In this document: positions 1 to 12,700 of the stretch, piece by piece
Numbering within the stretch: the stretch's first letter is position 1
How the letters are laid out: each line of letters starts with the position of its first letter
Assembly (NCBI GenBank): GCA_002914805.1
Contig: JXTB01000326.1
Span: 252,892 to 316,891 of the forward strand
Reading direction: 5' to 3'
DNA length: 64,000 nt
Origin: Parasponia andersonii
Lineage: Eukaryota; Streptophyta; Magnoliopsida; Rosales; Cannabaceae
Made by a program: the position numbers and the translations under genes
Notes under the pieces: model-generated
Database searches by the model: none
What the model saw: only the letters and a program-made list of their open reading frames with translations
What the model was told of the DNA's origin: nothing

Positions 1-1024
1 TTAAACAAAACTTAAACACAAGTCTTAAGTATGCACTCCTAGCATTTCTAAGTTACGAACTATGAGTAACAGATAACTCCTTAATCTGCCTGTTGGTCAT
101 TAATGTTACACTGGACACCACCTGTAGAGAGAGTAGGGGAGGTGAGTATAAAATACCCAGTAGGTTGCCTAATTTCTTTTTTCAAAAAAGTTCTTTTATA
201 ATTCTCAAAACACATGCATGGTTAATAATACTAGAAAGCATTTTTATAAATATTAAGCTTTCAAAACATAAATAGAAAATTATGCTAAGACCAAAACTAG
301 ATGTCCAAGTCAAACACATAGAAAATCATAATAAAACAGGCATAACAGCACATCACATAAATCAACTCCTCACATGAACTCTCACTATCTCATCACGACT
401 AGAGTAACTCATACTACATGTATTGAGTGCTCCCTGCCTGACATCTATCTCTTGGAAATTGGAGGGATACCCATTTGTTTAATCCTATCGAGTTGGAGGA
501 GCACTGAATGCCTACACCTACCGAGTGGAGATAGTCAGAAAATAAACCCTGTGCAGATTTACGGGCTCTCACTGAAGACAGGTGTACTAGTTCACCTACT
601 ACAATTCCGTGATATCTAAAATGACTCTCATGCATAATTATATGAAATGTGCAATATGTAGAGTCTTAAACAACCATGTACTAGTTTAACATTCTAGATA
701 TGCTATGATTTTTAAATAGAAATCCATTTTGTACTTAAAAATCAAAAAACACAGTTCCTTAGATTTAACTAAATCCCAAGATTAAAACTAGTACAAAATC
801 ATACATAAAATATCCAGAACAGTCTACAATATTTCACAAGTTCACAGTTCATTAAAATAATTATTTAAATAATTTAAGTTAATAAAATTATGAAATTTTA
901 TTTTTCAGAATAAATTCAAATTTTAATGAAAAATAATAAAAAAAAAAACAAGGAAATTGAATTCTCTATCTCAAAATAGAAATTATGTTGAGCTAGCGAT
1001 GCTAGAAAAGTCCTCTATCGATTA
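1..1024. other. Unassigned AT-rich DNA left of the gypsy fossil
   Basis: No convincing gene. The stretch 374-640 is less AT-rich than its surroundings and has short open frames on both strands with no recognisable domain. It could be part of an LTR or spacer of the decayed gypsy element that follows, but I cannot match it to anything, and no terminal repeat pair is visible in the window. Confidence 0.3.
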
Positions 1025-2160
1025 GCTAGTTATTCAGATGATTGTTTTCAGATTCCAACATGTTCACTTGAAAAAATGAATTTCCAAACGGAGCTTCAGA
1101 TTGAGAGACAGAGGTCACCACTAAATTTAAGGCAACGAAGATGGGTTGAATATATGGAAGACTATGACTTCGAACTACAGAACTATCCTGGTAAGGCTAA
1201 TGTTGTAGCTGATGCTTTGAGTAGAAAGCCTGATGGTATATTGGCTGCACTTATTTTTCAAGATTGAAAGAACTCAGTGGTAATTAGTGATTATAACTTG
1301 CAGTGCCTTGAGTCTGGCAACACTACTTATCTCAGTAATGTTGTTGTTATACCTACACTTCTCTAGGCTATGCAGCAAAGTCAATGGCAAGACCAAGAGT
1401 TAAGGATAATCTAGAATCAACTCGGAAAGGGTGAACAATTGGAAGATTGAAGTATAAATAGAGAAGGATTTGTGCTTTTTAGAGGAAACCTAGCAGTCGA
1501 TAATGATTCTCATCGTAAAGAGACCGTTCTCACAGAAGCTCATAAGTCTAAATTTGTAGTACATCCTGGTAGCACAAAGATGTATCATGATCTGAAGAAA
1601 TAGTATTGGTGGAAATATATGAAACGTGACATAGCTACTTTTGTGACGATCTAAAGAGATAATATTTGTGGAAAGGTATGAAACATGACATAACTAATTT
1701 TGTAGCTAAGTGTATGACATATCAGTAAATCAAAGCTGAACACCAGAGACCAACTGGACTGCTACAGCCGTTACTAATACTAGAGTGAAAATGGGATAAG
1801 ATCACAATAGATTTTGTGATGGGTTTGTCAATGATACGAAGAAAGAACGACGCAGTTTCGGTGACCATTGATCGTATAACGAAAACTGCTCATTTCATAC
1901 TGATTAGGTCTGATTTTTTACTCAACATACTTAGTCGTCTCTATATTGAGAATATTGTTCGATTGCATAGAGTGCCATCAAGCATAGTATCTGACAGAGA
2001 CCCAAGATTTACATCTAAGTTCTGGAGAGTTTTGGAAATAAAACTAAATCTCAGTACTACTCACCATCCTCACACAAATGGCCAAAGTATAACTTCAAGC
2101 TTTAGTTCTATTCCCAAAGCTCTTTCCAAAACTCTCTACAACTTAGATGTAAATCTTTTA
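1025..2160 (+). mobile_element. Ty3/gypsy retrotransposon fossil (pol fragment: RNase H end and integrase)
   Basis: Broken Ty3/gypsy fragment in plus orientation. At 1076-1267 it encodes the end of the RNase H region, with the [17 protein letters not shown] and [16 protein letters not shown] signatures typical of plant gypsy elements. Between about 1500 and 1750 are traces of the integrase zinc-binding region, and 1816-2095 encodes the integrase core (VTIDRITKTAHF, VPSSIVSDRDPRFTS, TTHHPHTNGQS). Gag, protease and most of the reverse transcriptase are absent, and no LTR pair is recognised. It has several breaks and looks old. The last part, about 2100-2160, is an inverted copy of part of the same integrase and abuts the GDSL pseudogene. 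Confidence 0.85.
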
Positions 2161-2164
2161 GGAG

Positions 2165-2837
2165 AAAAAAATTACTATATCAATGCTTCTTACATTGGTA
2201 TCAGTACCTGTAAGTGTTGAAAATTCCAGATAAAAAAGATGCATAGTTAAAACCATCAATGTTCTTGGATAATCTAGGATTAACAAAATTGATTGGAGGT
2301 GGGATCTCTAATCCAAGTGATTGAGCTGTATTAAGATTACAAAAATTGTTATAATTAAAGACTATATATATATATATGTATTTGAATTGAAAAAAAACAA
2401 AAAAAGTGGATAGCAATGCACATTCTTGGTGTCTATTAATTTGACTTGGAGAACATTTCTTTAACCCAACAAAAAAAAAAAAAAAAAAAAAACCTCCACC
2501 GCTCTTTTCTTTTCCAGTTTAAAAAATAATAAATAAAAGAATTACTAAATTAATATGTATTACTTTCCTAAGTAATCAGCAAGGTTGTAACCATTTGTGG
2601 GCCTGCCTGAGACTCCTTCAGGAAGATCAATACCATAAGGTAAATAGTTATATTTGGCGAAAGTATGGAACTTATTGTTATTACCAGCATCGACAGCAGA
2701 GCTTCCAAACACGTTCAAGGCGGGTGCCAACTTATGAGCTTCAGACGGCACAGAGAAGAAGAAGAAGGAAGAAGAAGAGATGAGATTGTGAGATTGAGGA
2801 CAAAAAGAAGGGATACTGAAGAGACCATCTTAGCCAT
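2165..2837 (-). pseudogene. GDSL esterase/lipase pseudogene, exons 1-2 only
   Basis: Decayed duplicate of the intact GDSL gene at 5792-8569. An ATG at 2835-2837 opens a signal-peptide-like MAKMVSSVSLLFVL. A frameshift near 2750 then separates it from the frame that continues HKLAPALNVF, down to about 2565. The nucleophile motif reads GSSA instead of GDST. The exon 1 splice donor is GAAAGT where the intact copy has GTGAGT, so translation would run into a stop after LADYLGK. Exon 2 is still recognisable at about 2190-2325 (AQSLGLEIPPPINF, DGFNYASFLSGIF), with a preserved AG acceptor but its own stop. Exons 3-5 are missing: homology stops in intron 2 near 2165, where the gypsy fragment begins. 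Confidence 0.9.
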
Positions 2838-2899
2838 ATCCTCTTCTCTTCGTGCCTTCTTCGATAGAGTTTTGGGGGCTTTAAATATGTGAATCCCAA

Positions 2900-2930
<31 letters not shown>

Positions 2931-3839
2931 GGGCAAAACCTTAAAATTTGGTTTGCCACTAGACTGGAATAGTATTGGGACAGCTAGGAAAGGACACTTG
3001 GCTTTTATTATTCGATCATTTCTCAACAGGAACTAGATGCCTAAAGTGTGCCGCTATGGATGTATAAACTGTTTATGGAGTAGTAGTCCGTTTAGAAATT
3101 ATTGGCGGAGTCTAACAAAAACAGATCGCTTATTCATTAACGGACGTCAAATTACTTGCGTGGCTTGATATTTTTAGATCGCCTGCTGTAGCTCCTTTTC
3201 TTTTTCTTTTTGTTACCCCATTTAAAAAATAAAGGGGAAAAAAAAAAAGAATACACAATAATACATACACGGACCGAGTTTTGGCTTTGGGAGAAACTTG
3301 CTTGTTTTTTTATTTTTTTAAGTAACTATTTCGAACATGGGGCACAACTGTACATCGACTAGCTGGAGAAAGGAAAACCAAAATTAATGTGTAGGGCAAT
3401 GTCCTAAAGTCTTGATAATAACAATATAGAAACCTTTATTCAATTTTCAGCACTGCCTGCATTTAATTAGCACGTTTCCTTTTTTAGTATTATAACCCAA
3501 TTCAGAATTTGATATTTGGATAATAATGATTGAGATATCAAATTTTATATCAAAATTTTAATACCAACACACAGTAGTTTGTGATTTATTATCACTTAAT
3601 TAGTAATAATATTTATTTTATTTATAATAAATATTAATACACTAATTAAATGATGATAATTTATATATCAAGTATATTGGTATAAAAAATTTAATACAAA
3701 AGTTGAAACTCATATCTTTAGCATTTTCATTTGAACAAAAAAGTTGGGACAAAGGAAATTAAATAATTAAGCCACGGCCCAAACTATCTTTAACTTTATG
3801 AGAGAGCAATAGCAACGAAGTATGTAAAAAATGAACTGC
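2838..3839. other. Duplicated upstream region of the GDSL pseudogene
   Basis: No gene. It contains a pure T-run at about 2904-2930 and blocks clearly related to the region upstream of the intact GDSL gene. 2938-3175 matches about 8640-8865 (shared AACCTTAAAAT, TTCTCAAC, TAACAAAAACAGA and TGATATTTTTAGAT segments). 3728-3800 matches about 9383-9450 (shared TTTGAACAAAAAAGTTGGGA). The middle is AT-rich and unassigned. The collinearity shows this is part of the segmental duplication, not independent promoter DNA. Confidence 0.7.
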
Positions 3840-4235
3840 CATCTCGAAGAGTGGGAGCCAAAGGCATATGCTTCTGGAGTTGGTTAATCCTCTTGTGTAT
3901 ATATTTTCATTTCGATGATCTTATATCAATGCTCCATTTGTGTGTCAGCTGCCTTCTTTGATGTTACTAGGCACTGGGGGAAGTTCTCTTTCATTACGAT
4001 ATTAAGTTCCTCTTTTCTGTTGCCTCATTCCAAGAACTTGCTCCAGGGGGCCCTATATGTCACTATAGGCGAAAACCAGGCTTTTGGTTCTCTGATAATT
4101 TTATGATTGATATGAGGGACCTGGTCTGATGTTTAATTAGCCCTGGTCCGATGTTTAATTAGGGTGACAGACTCCAGAGCAGCATTGGTCACGACATCAA
4201 GTATGATATGATTCTTTTACCGATTTATTATATTT
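3840..4235 (-). pseudogene. TELO2 fragment (part of exon 11), duplicated and broken
   Basis: This block matches the 3' half of TELO2 exon 11 (about 10369-10890) in the same orientation, with many substitutions and several indels. Recognisable shared blocks include the segment around 3919-3990 (GATGATCTTAT, GGGAAGTTCTCTTTCAT) and 4030-4200 (GAACTTGCTCC, TATGTCACTA, AACCAGGCTT, TCCAGAGCAGCATTGGTCA). About 165 bp of the exon is missing between 3895 and 3915, and the last two TELO2 exons are absent. It has no open frame of useful length. It lies on the 5' side of the GDSL pseudogene, exactly as intact TELO2 lies relative to the intact GDSL gene. Confidence 0.88.
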
Positions 4236-5414
4236 CTACATGCATGATGCATGTCTCTGCAGTCTGTATGTACATATAATTTTGTACTTATATATTACGT
4301 CTACTAGATACTTTTAAAAATTTTCCAAGCGTGTTTTTATTCTTTGTTTTTTTTTTTTAAAGAATAAGTAGTGAAATAAAATTCATCAATCACCCTTTCA
4401 AAAAAAATTATCAATAATTTTGAAAATTGAAAAAACTAAGTAAAATTTTCATTTTAATTTTTCAAACATAGATTTGGAAGTGAGTCCAAACACAAGCCCT
4501 TATATTTATTTTTAGATGCTTTAATTGAGGCTGTTGATACACGATATATATTGATTAGCCTATTCATCAGCTGAAAAACTCGAAGGAAAATAAAAAAAGA
4601 TAACTATAAAACCAAAAAAGTTGTGATAAAACAATATAAATTATTCTATAAAGAAAAGAAAAAAAAATAAAAATTGTGATATTTTGTATTGTTTGAATAA
4701 TCAGCCCCTAGACTTATATATGTTTCATTGCGCGTGTTTTTAGTATTTGATGGAGAAAACATTTGAATTTTTATTTGCTAATATTGATTAGTTGCATGGA
4801 ATGATGGAAATTGATTTGAAGGTAAACAAATCCAAATTCAGAGGTTTAGATTGAAATTTAAAAAAGAAAAGGAACTTTTTTGTGCGAAAATATCAGAAAC
4901 CCTTATGTAATTAGTGAATGCGTAATTAATAAAATTCTAAATACTATATAAGACAAAACTTTATTCTTCAGATCGCCGCAAACCCAAAAAAAAAAAAAAA
5001 GAAAGAAAATCGTCATTTTCTTGAAAATAGCTTTTGTTTTTTTGGATAAATCTTGAAAATAGTTTCAACTTATAAGTAATGCTACCCAAAATTATTTACC
5101 AAATTTTGGTTACCAAATAATGAATATATATATATATATATATATGCATTGATCTTTATTCACTGTAAGTTAATAGCTACCTCAGCTACTGGCAACATAT
5201 ATATAGAAATATACCTATAAATAAATGTCACACCGGCCCATTAGATTGTAGATTTGCCTTTTCTTCTCTTATTAATGTTCTCAGTTAGTGAAATTTGTCA
5301 ACTATGAAGTGATGTATTTCACTTCCATAATCAGTATAGTTAATTAGTTGTCCTAATTCGACTTGAGATCAACGAAGATACACGCTTGAGAGGGACTCAC
5401 CTCCAAGTCCAAGT

Positions 5415-5455
<41 letters not shown>

Positions 5456-5791
5456 CTTTATTGCATACGATTGAATAATTATCATCTCAATATGTATGCA
5501 ATTAATATATTATATATTAACGTTTTTTTTCTTGAAATATGTTTAGGTATTTGTAACTGTATGTAGCCCTGTATTTATAAATTTATTCTTTGGATTTGAG
5601 AATACAGCAATTCCAATTTTTCAGTATCTTTTTTATATTAAGAAGTGTAATTACCACTAAATAATAAAGTAAATATATTTCAGAAGATGATGAATCAATG
5701 CCCATATATTTCAAGGAAGTGTACACGACATCAATATCTGATATTTGATCAATAATAATCCTCATAATATGATGACTGAATTTCACTATAT
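4236..5791. other. AT-rich intergenic DNA with two TA microsatellites
   Basis: No gene seen. It holds TA-dinucleotide runs at about 5123-5145 and 5419-5452, several A or T runs, and the 3' flank of the GDSL gene. The duplicated TELO2 similarity ends near 4235 and nothing after it can be assigned. Confidence 0.6.
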
Positions 5792-7019
5792 TTATAGTGC
5801 TGCTAGTAGTTGGACATTGAGTGGGAAACACGTGCCCGAAGTACCGCTGAAGCATTCACTTGCAAGAAGTCTGTAAGCTGCTTCTGTTGGGTGAAATCCA
5901 TCAAAGAAAACATACTGCTTCCTCTCATTGCAAGGAGAATTCTTGGCTTCACATGTCCCATAGTGTGTAATTTCACAACATGGCTTAAATCCTTCCTTTA
6001 GCCCTACAAAAATTTAACTATATACATTTAATATTGTCGATTTATTTCTTATTTAATGAAATGTCGAGTTTCGAACCTTAATATTATTTGAGGTTAATGT
6101 GACTATTATTCTAACTCATTATCATATGCTACCGTAAATAGGTAAAAAATAAATAAATAAATAAAAATTTACCGAAGCTTGTAGGGTTTTGAACCAAGTT
6201 TAATGTATGCTGATAATTTTTGCCAATAATGAAAGTGGCACCATTGAGTTTAGAGCCTAAATCGTGAACCATCTGGTAAAGCATTTGATTGAAATTGAAA
6301 GCCAGAGAATTCAAGTCATCCAAACATCTGGGGTTCTCTGGGAAAGCGTTTTGTACGTTAAGTGGCAGACAACCGAGTGCCTCAACATCAAACACCACAA
6401 ATTTTCTAGCTCCCACCTCATACAGGTTCTGCAAATTAACCGTACAAATTAATATACCAAAGAAAAATAAATAGATTTTACTCCTTTGTCTATTATCTTT
6501 TGTTTGAAGAAGTCCAATATTTCAATCTATAAATTGAACATATTTTAACATAAAATAAATGAAATAACAACTCAAATACAAAGACTATACCAATGTTAAC
6601 AATGAAATGAAAGATTTTTCTAAAAGATATAATTCATTCAATAGATTAAGCCTTACAAAGTTTAAGATAATATAGAGAGGACGTTTTGAGAAAGACTAAT
6701 TAAGAGGACGATTTTTCCTGATGGCTAGTTTCAACTTTTTTTTCCCTTTTTTTTTTTGGATTGACGTTCTGTTCTCAGAAATTATAAAAATATTTATGGC
6801 AAATGCTAATTGAAAAGTTTCTTAAACAATAATAAATGCGATATATACTGGTTCAAAAAATAATAATCATAAAGTGACAAATTTAACTGATTGTATGGGT
6901 TTATAATTTTCAGAGAATATGATGTTAATCTAAGGATAAACGCAAAACAGAAAAGTTTATTTCTTAATATATGTATAATTTCGTTTTTTAAAAATCATCT
7001 TATGTAATATATACATATG

Positions 7020-7056
<37 letters not shown>

Positions 7057-8569
7057 ATATATATATTTCTGTGTATATGTTTTACCTCTAAATGAGATGC
7101 ATAAGTTTGTACAAGATCATTAGAAAATGCCTCATGATCGATTGATTGACGGGACTTCCTTTCGTTCCTAAGAAGACCGAGGGCAAAGTCATTGACCCCG
7201 GTAACCAGGAAAAAAATGGACTTTGACAAGTGCTCATTAAGACTGTCTTGGCTCATTAAACGTGGTTTCAACTGTTTTTGGATTGTGTCTTTGAACATGT
7301 CAATTTGCTTCTCCAAGCTCATAATACCTGGCTGAAAAATATATTTATGTTATAAATTGCAAATTATTTAATAGTAATTATATTCAATGCTTTTAATATC
7401 TCCTAACATAGATCTAGGGGAGAAAAGGAGAGAATTATGTAAATGATTCTTACAAACATATCAGTGCCTGTTTGGGAAAGAATTCCAGATGAAGAAGATG
7501 CATAGTTAAAACCTTCAATGGAATTGTATGAGCTAACATCAATGGAATTGATTGCAGGTAGGAGATTTAATCCAAGTGATTGAGCTGCATAAAGATTTTT
7601 CAAAAATTGTCATAAGTAGAGGTGACCGAAATACTTGTAACTCAAAAAATCTGACTGACCGAACAAACTAATCAAAATAGATCTGACGAAACCCTAATTA
7701 GAATAACTTGATGTCGACATATCAAAAGTCTAATAAGACTGTTTAATTTTGATATATTTTACTCCAAATCGGACCAAACCCAAACTCAATATGCTATACC
7801 TAGCCTCCCACCAAAAAAAAAAAAATTAATGATTTTTTTAGCGTCAAGATGGAATCTGAACCAAACCCAAGCAACTCCAAAACGGTACAGACCGTTAATG
7901 TTTATGTTGATTCTCAGTTCCATCCATTTCCTCGGAAAAAAATAAAAGAAAAGTCCCAAAAAAACCGTTTGATGTTCACAATTGTTATAAATTATAATCA
8001 AAGACTGTTAATTAGACACAGAAGAATACATACATAAATAAACTGCTAGTCTTATTAGTTCTTTTAATCTCGTAAAATTTTTGTTGTTTTAGAAAAATCT
8101 CCACTATTCATTTTCACATAAAAAAAATAAGAAGGCAATACACATTCATTTTTTTTTTTTTTTCCAAATGACTTGACGCGATAGGAGTGTAAAACTTTCA
8201 CGCAAGGAGGCTGATCACATTATTCATAGAACCAAACAAATTCAATTATGTTTGATCACCTTAAAAATTTACCAATCAAATTCATTTGATGTTAGCTAAT
8301 TTCAAATGTTATTTGTACTCACCAATGAGATCAGCCATGTTATAACCATTTGTGGGTCTGCCAGAGACTCCATCAGGAAAATCTATACCATATGGTAGAT
8401 AGTTCGACTTGGCGTGAGTATCAATATTATTGTTATTGCCAACATCAACAGTAGAGTCTCCAAACACATACAAGGCCGGTGCGAGTTTATCAGCTTCAGA
8501 AAAAACAAAGGAGGAAGAGATGATGTTAAAGACAAAGAGAAGGGATATGGAAGAGATCTTCTTTGCCAT
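5792..8569 (-). CDS. GDSL esterase/lipase (SGNH hydrolase), secreted, 363 aa
   Basis: Complete plant GDSL-type lipase/esterase gene of five exons: 8323-8569, 7454-7584, 7086-7331, 6173-6428, 5792-6003. All introns are GT-AG and the phases close, giving 363 aa, the usual family size. The start at 8569 opens a hydrophobic signal peptide (about residues 1-25). Block I is FGDST with the nucleophile Ser39; block III has GVND with Asn173; block V is DGFHP with Asp328 and His331, completing the SGNH set. Block II is unusual: NYASSSSGI (109-117) has serines where most relatives have one or two glycines. GDSL enzymes of this type hydrolyse ester or lipid substrates in the apoplast or secretory path; the substrate cannot be predicted. 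A degenerate duplicate lies at 2165-2837. Upstream DNA holds a long GA microsatellite. Confidence 0.93.
7015..7078. repeat. TA/TG compound microsatellite in GDSL intron 3
   Basis: A TA run followed by a TG run and another TA run lies just inside intron 3, a few bases past the exon 3 donor at 7084-7085. Confidence 0.85.
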
Positions 8570-9155
8570 ATCCTCTTCTCTTTGTGCCTTTGCCAATAAA
8601 TTCTGGGGCTTAAGTATGTGAAACCCAATCTCCTTTATTGGCCAAACCTTAAAATATAGTTTGCCGTTGGGGAAGGACACCTGGTCTTTTGTTCGATCTT
8701 TTCTCAACGAGTACTCAAGGCCGAAAGGATGTGGTTATGGATGTATGAGCTTTTTTGTTTTTGGCTTAAAAAAAGTGTGCAGCTGTTAATGTATAATGAT
8801 TAGCTAAGCTTAACAAAAACAGAATATTTCCAATGGTCCATATATTATTTGCGCTGCATGATATTTTTAGATAAAATAAATAAACGAAATGATAATCTCT
8901 ATTCTTGTTATTTAATATTTTTTTCCGGATCATCCAATCTAAAATTTAATCTAATGATACCGAATGACATCTTCTTTTCTCAAGCTTTAATTTAGTTTAC
9001 TTACAGAACTAGAATAAGAAAAAATTAAAAATGCTAAAGAACACCTATGAATATGATACCACATATTGAAGAAGTTTACGTAAAACTCACAAATGAATTT
9101 TACACTAATGTAAAGGCAAAACCAAAAATGAATGAATAGGGCCTTCCAGCCGAAG

Positions 9156-9246
<91 letters not shown>

Positions 9247-9781
9247 CACGCCCTACAGTGTTCCTCTGTACTTATCTTTTTTTATAGTATTAAACCCAAT
9301 TTAGAACTCACCTAAATATGGCAAAGAAACACATCAAGCGAAAACACACACACACACACACACACACCAAGGAACAGTCTTATTTGAACAAAAAAGTTGG
9401 GAAAAGGGAATAAAGCCACAGCCTTAAGTGGATGATAGTTGCTCAGTTTATGGGAGGGTAATAGCCACAATGTACCAACAAAAAGGAGTTATTCCTCTTG
9501 TCATAAAAGCTGTGCTTGTATATGACGCTACTAACCCCTCGTCATAATAATACTTAAACCACAGATATCATCTGAAATCACAGCAATTATTAGAGCAAAT
9601 TTCTTTCTGACTAACTTTTGGCACTTGCTAAAAGAGTACAAACACCAACAAAACAAATGACATTTAAATTAAAAAAAAAAAATGTGCCTAGCAAAACGGA
9701 TGGGAGAAATAGCTATAAACACATGATGTTAACTATACAAAAGAGGTTTACAGAGTTAAGTTCAGAATTAGATCACGAGAT
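8570..9781. other. Intergenic region between GDSL start and TELO2 end, microsatellite-rich
   Basis: Upstream region of the minus-strand GDSL gene and 3' flank of TELO2. It contains a near-perfect GA tract of about 85 bp (9160-9244) and a CA tract at about 9344-9367. Parts are homologous to 2838-3839 through the segmental duplication. No open frame of note. Confidence 0.7.
9160..9244. repeat. (GA)n microsatellite, about 85 bp
   Basis: Uninterrupted AG dinucleotide run, about 42 units, upstream of the GDSL gene. Long GA tracts are common in plant 5' regions and are highly variable in length. Confidence 0.95.
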
Positions 9782-12700
9782 TTAACGAAACTTTACATTC
9801 GAGTAGGGGATCTTTATCGAGGCTTTGGACAGATGGGAAGGAAGAGTAATATTATCAGCTTTGGAAGTACTTTCAATTGACTCCATCGCTCGTGAAGCTT
9901 GGAGAGCCATTTCAGTATGGAGTTGGAGACATGTCATAGCCATCTAACATCAAAATAAACAAATAGTTCATGAATGTATAAGTTTTTAAGACATCGCTGT
10001 TAAATCAGGTCCATCAAACCATGAATGATCAAAGAATCTTAATGCAGCTCTGAAATTAGTTGTTTACCATATAGCATTCCCTATCTGTATCTGATTCAGC
10101 CACATGAAAGGCCCATGTGCGAACCCAATCAAGCCCTTCAGAAATTTCAAGGTTTCCATCAATCAAGGAAGACGCAATGTAAGATGGATGAAGCGATGAC
10201 AGTATGCATGAAGCCGCGAAAAGGACTGCTTTTCTGACATGCGCCTCCTTGTGATGGCATACTCCCCTTCATGAGTCGACATCAAGCGATTTAGTGACAA
10301 ATTGAAGTACTATTCAATTGTATAAATGAAAGTTCTAAAATATTTACATGCTTTTGGACTCATTACCTGGATCTCAGCATATCTAGAAGAGGGGGAGCCA
10401 ATGCAGATGCTTCTGGATGCATGGCCGCACATTTCATGCAAACACCAAGCATATGGATGAGTTTCCCAAGGACTATGAAGTCTCTACCAAGCAAGTCTAC
10501 ACCATGCCTTTTCTTATCAAAGCCCTGCATGGCAGGAAGCATAAATGCTGCAGCATACATAGGAAACTTGTTATGGGACCATTCTATTTGGTTCTCTTGA
10601 ATATTTGATGATCTTATGCTCCATCTTCGTGTCTTCCCTTTTTTGATCTGACTAGGCTTTGAGGGAAGTTCTCTTTCATAACGATTTGCCCAGTTCAGTA
10701 AAGTTCCTGTTTCTGAAATCTCCTTCCAGGAACTTGCTCCGGGAGGCCCTATGTCACTAGGAAAAAACCAGGCTTGGTTCTCTGATATGGTTGATATGAG
10801 GGGCCTAGTCTGATGTTTAGGTTTCATCGTTTTAGCATGAGCAAGCTCCAGAGCAGCATTGGTCATGACATCAAGTATCATTATTCTCTGACTGATATCA
10901 ACATTCGGGGAATATAGCATTTTGTGTAAGGTATCAAGAGATTCAAATGGACACATAACAACCAAAGCGACTAGTGTTCTTTGCCTCTTGTCTTCAGCTG
11001 ATTCTTCCTCCCCTTCCACAGCCAAGTCAAAGCAACGAACCTGTACAAGAGTTCTGACAAGATCATTTGCTACATGCCTAAGCTCATCAGGTGATGCCCG
11101 GACAAGTTCCTCAGAAACGTCAAGAGCCTTCTCCACCTGTAAATATAATATATATGAGAAACTGTTTCAACATGTTTCATAACAGCTGACAGGTAATTCA
11201 AGTCATCCATTATTTTCTGTTTAACCAAGTCTTTCCAATTATTTCCTTTATATTATGGGAAGGACAATATTAGCCCTGGTTGTGTGAAATTTTTACCAGA
11301 TGAGATCTTAGAAGTTGCATGAAAAGGTGGATCTCTTTAATATCACTGAGTACTGACTGATGGGGGAAAAAAAAAAAAAGAAAAAAGAAAAGAAGCTCTC
11401 AAATGACAACTACAAGACAAAATTGACAAATGAAGTTTGATGACTTACCCCATCAGCGTCATCAGATTTCCGTAGTGCTCCCACTACATCAACCAACTGT
11501 GTAAATTTTCTTTTCAAATCTGTGTCATCATCTGCTAAGTCATACGGCTGTAAAGATGAGTCACTTGAGGTATCAGAATTGTCACTCTCATTATCATCGT
11601 CGTCTTTATCAGAGCCTGAATCGCAATAGAGAGTAACTGGATCAATAATCTCGTCTGGATCAACCAACTTATATTCAGATACCTTCTTAATTTTACTCTT
11701 CACATTCTTTGGTATAACATCATTAGCTGTGTGGTTTGCACCCTTTTCAACCGCTGAGGAAATAGATGAGTTAAAATCAACACCCTCTTCTGTTAACTTA
11801 GTGGTTGCTAGAGGTCCTTTCTCAGAGTTGATCAACCCAAACTCCCAGTCAATGGTCTCTTCACTGCAGGTATCATCTAGATAGAGGGGATTTTTTGGAT
11901 CAATAACTTTAGAGAACACTAAAGCAATACTGCTAGCCATTCTCCGAACCAAATGGTTAGGGCTCTCCAGCCTACCTGCAAAGCAGGAAGACAAGATATT
12001 AGACGCCAGGGAAAACCAGGCACACAGAAATGACGCTAAAATAAAGGAATAAGAAATTACAGCTCACTCCTTGGAGAATTGAAGGCATCATGTCCTTAAT
12101 CTCATCTAGTTCCTCTCTAGACATCTTTTCCAAGAAAAGGCCAATAGCTGCAGTTACATCTGGATTACAAGATTATGGGGTAACAGAACCGCAAAACGGC
12201 AAAAGTAGCAAAATGAAACGATGCAAGCTCTTCTCAAATTAACCAGAACAGCAGTGTGAAGTTAAAGTTACAATAACGTATCCAATTCATTCTAGCTAAA
12301 GTTGAATTTCCTACAACTTCTCAAGTGTAAAAAACAAAATTACCCTAACTGTGGAAAACTGGTTTAGGATCTCTTTTGTATTTTTCTGCTTTTATTATAA
12401 TATATCTCCTATTTATGTCTATCTTTAATAAGAGATATGGATGAGCTGTATCCAATATCTCCTAGGTAAGTCAAATAACGTGTGTATCCCTAATTCTTAG
12501 GGATCTTTTGGTTACTGCAGTGATTCTGCTTCTCTGGCAGCTTGTTGCCAGAGTTGCTATATAAGCTGTGCTTTGTTTTATGTTAGAAACAAGTAACAAA
12601 AATAAATTGTTTAGATAATGCCAAAGAGTATTTCAATTCAATACTTGGGAATTATTTTCAAAGCGTATTTCAATTCAATATTTGGGAATTATTTTCAAGA

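Noticed and set aside
3915-4106. Plus-strand open frame of 63 codons
   Set aside because: It lies on the wrong strand within the decayed TELO2 duplicate.
10922-11182. Ser/Thr-rich plus-strand open frame opposite TELO2 exon 11
   Set aside because: Antisense shadow of a conserved exon with no domain of its own.
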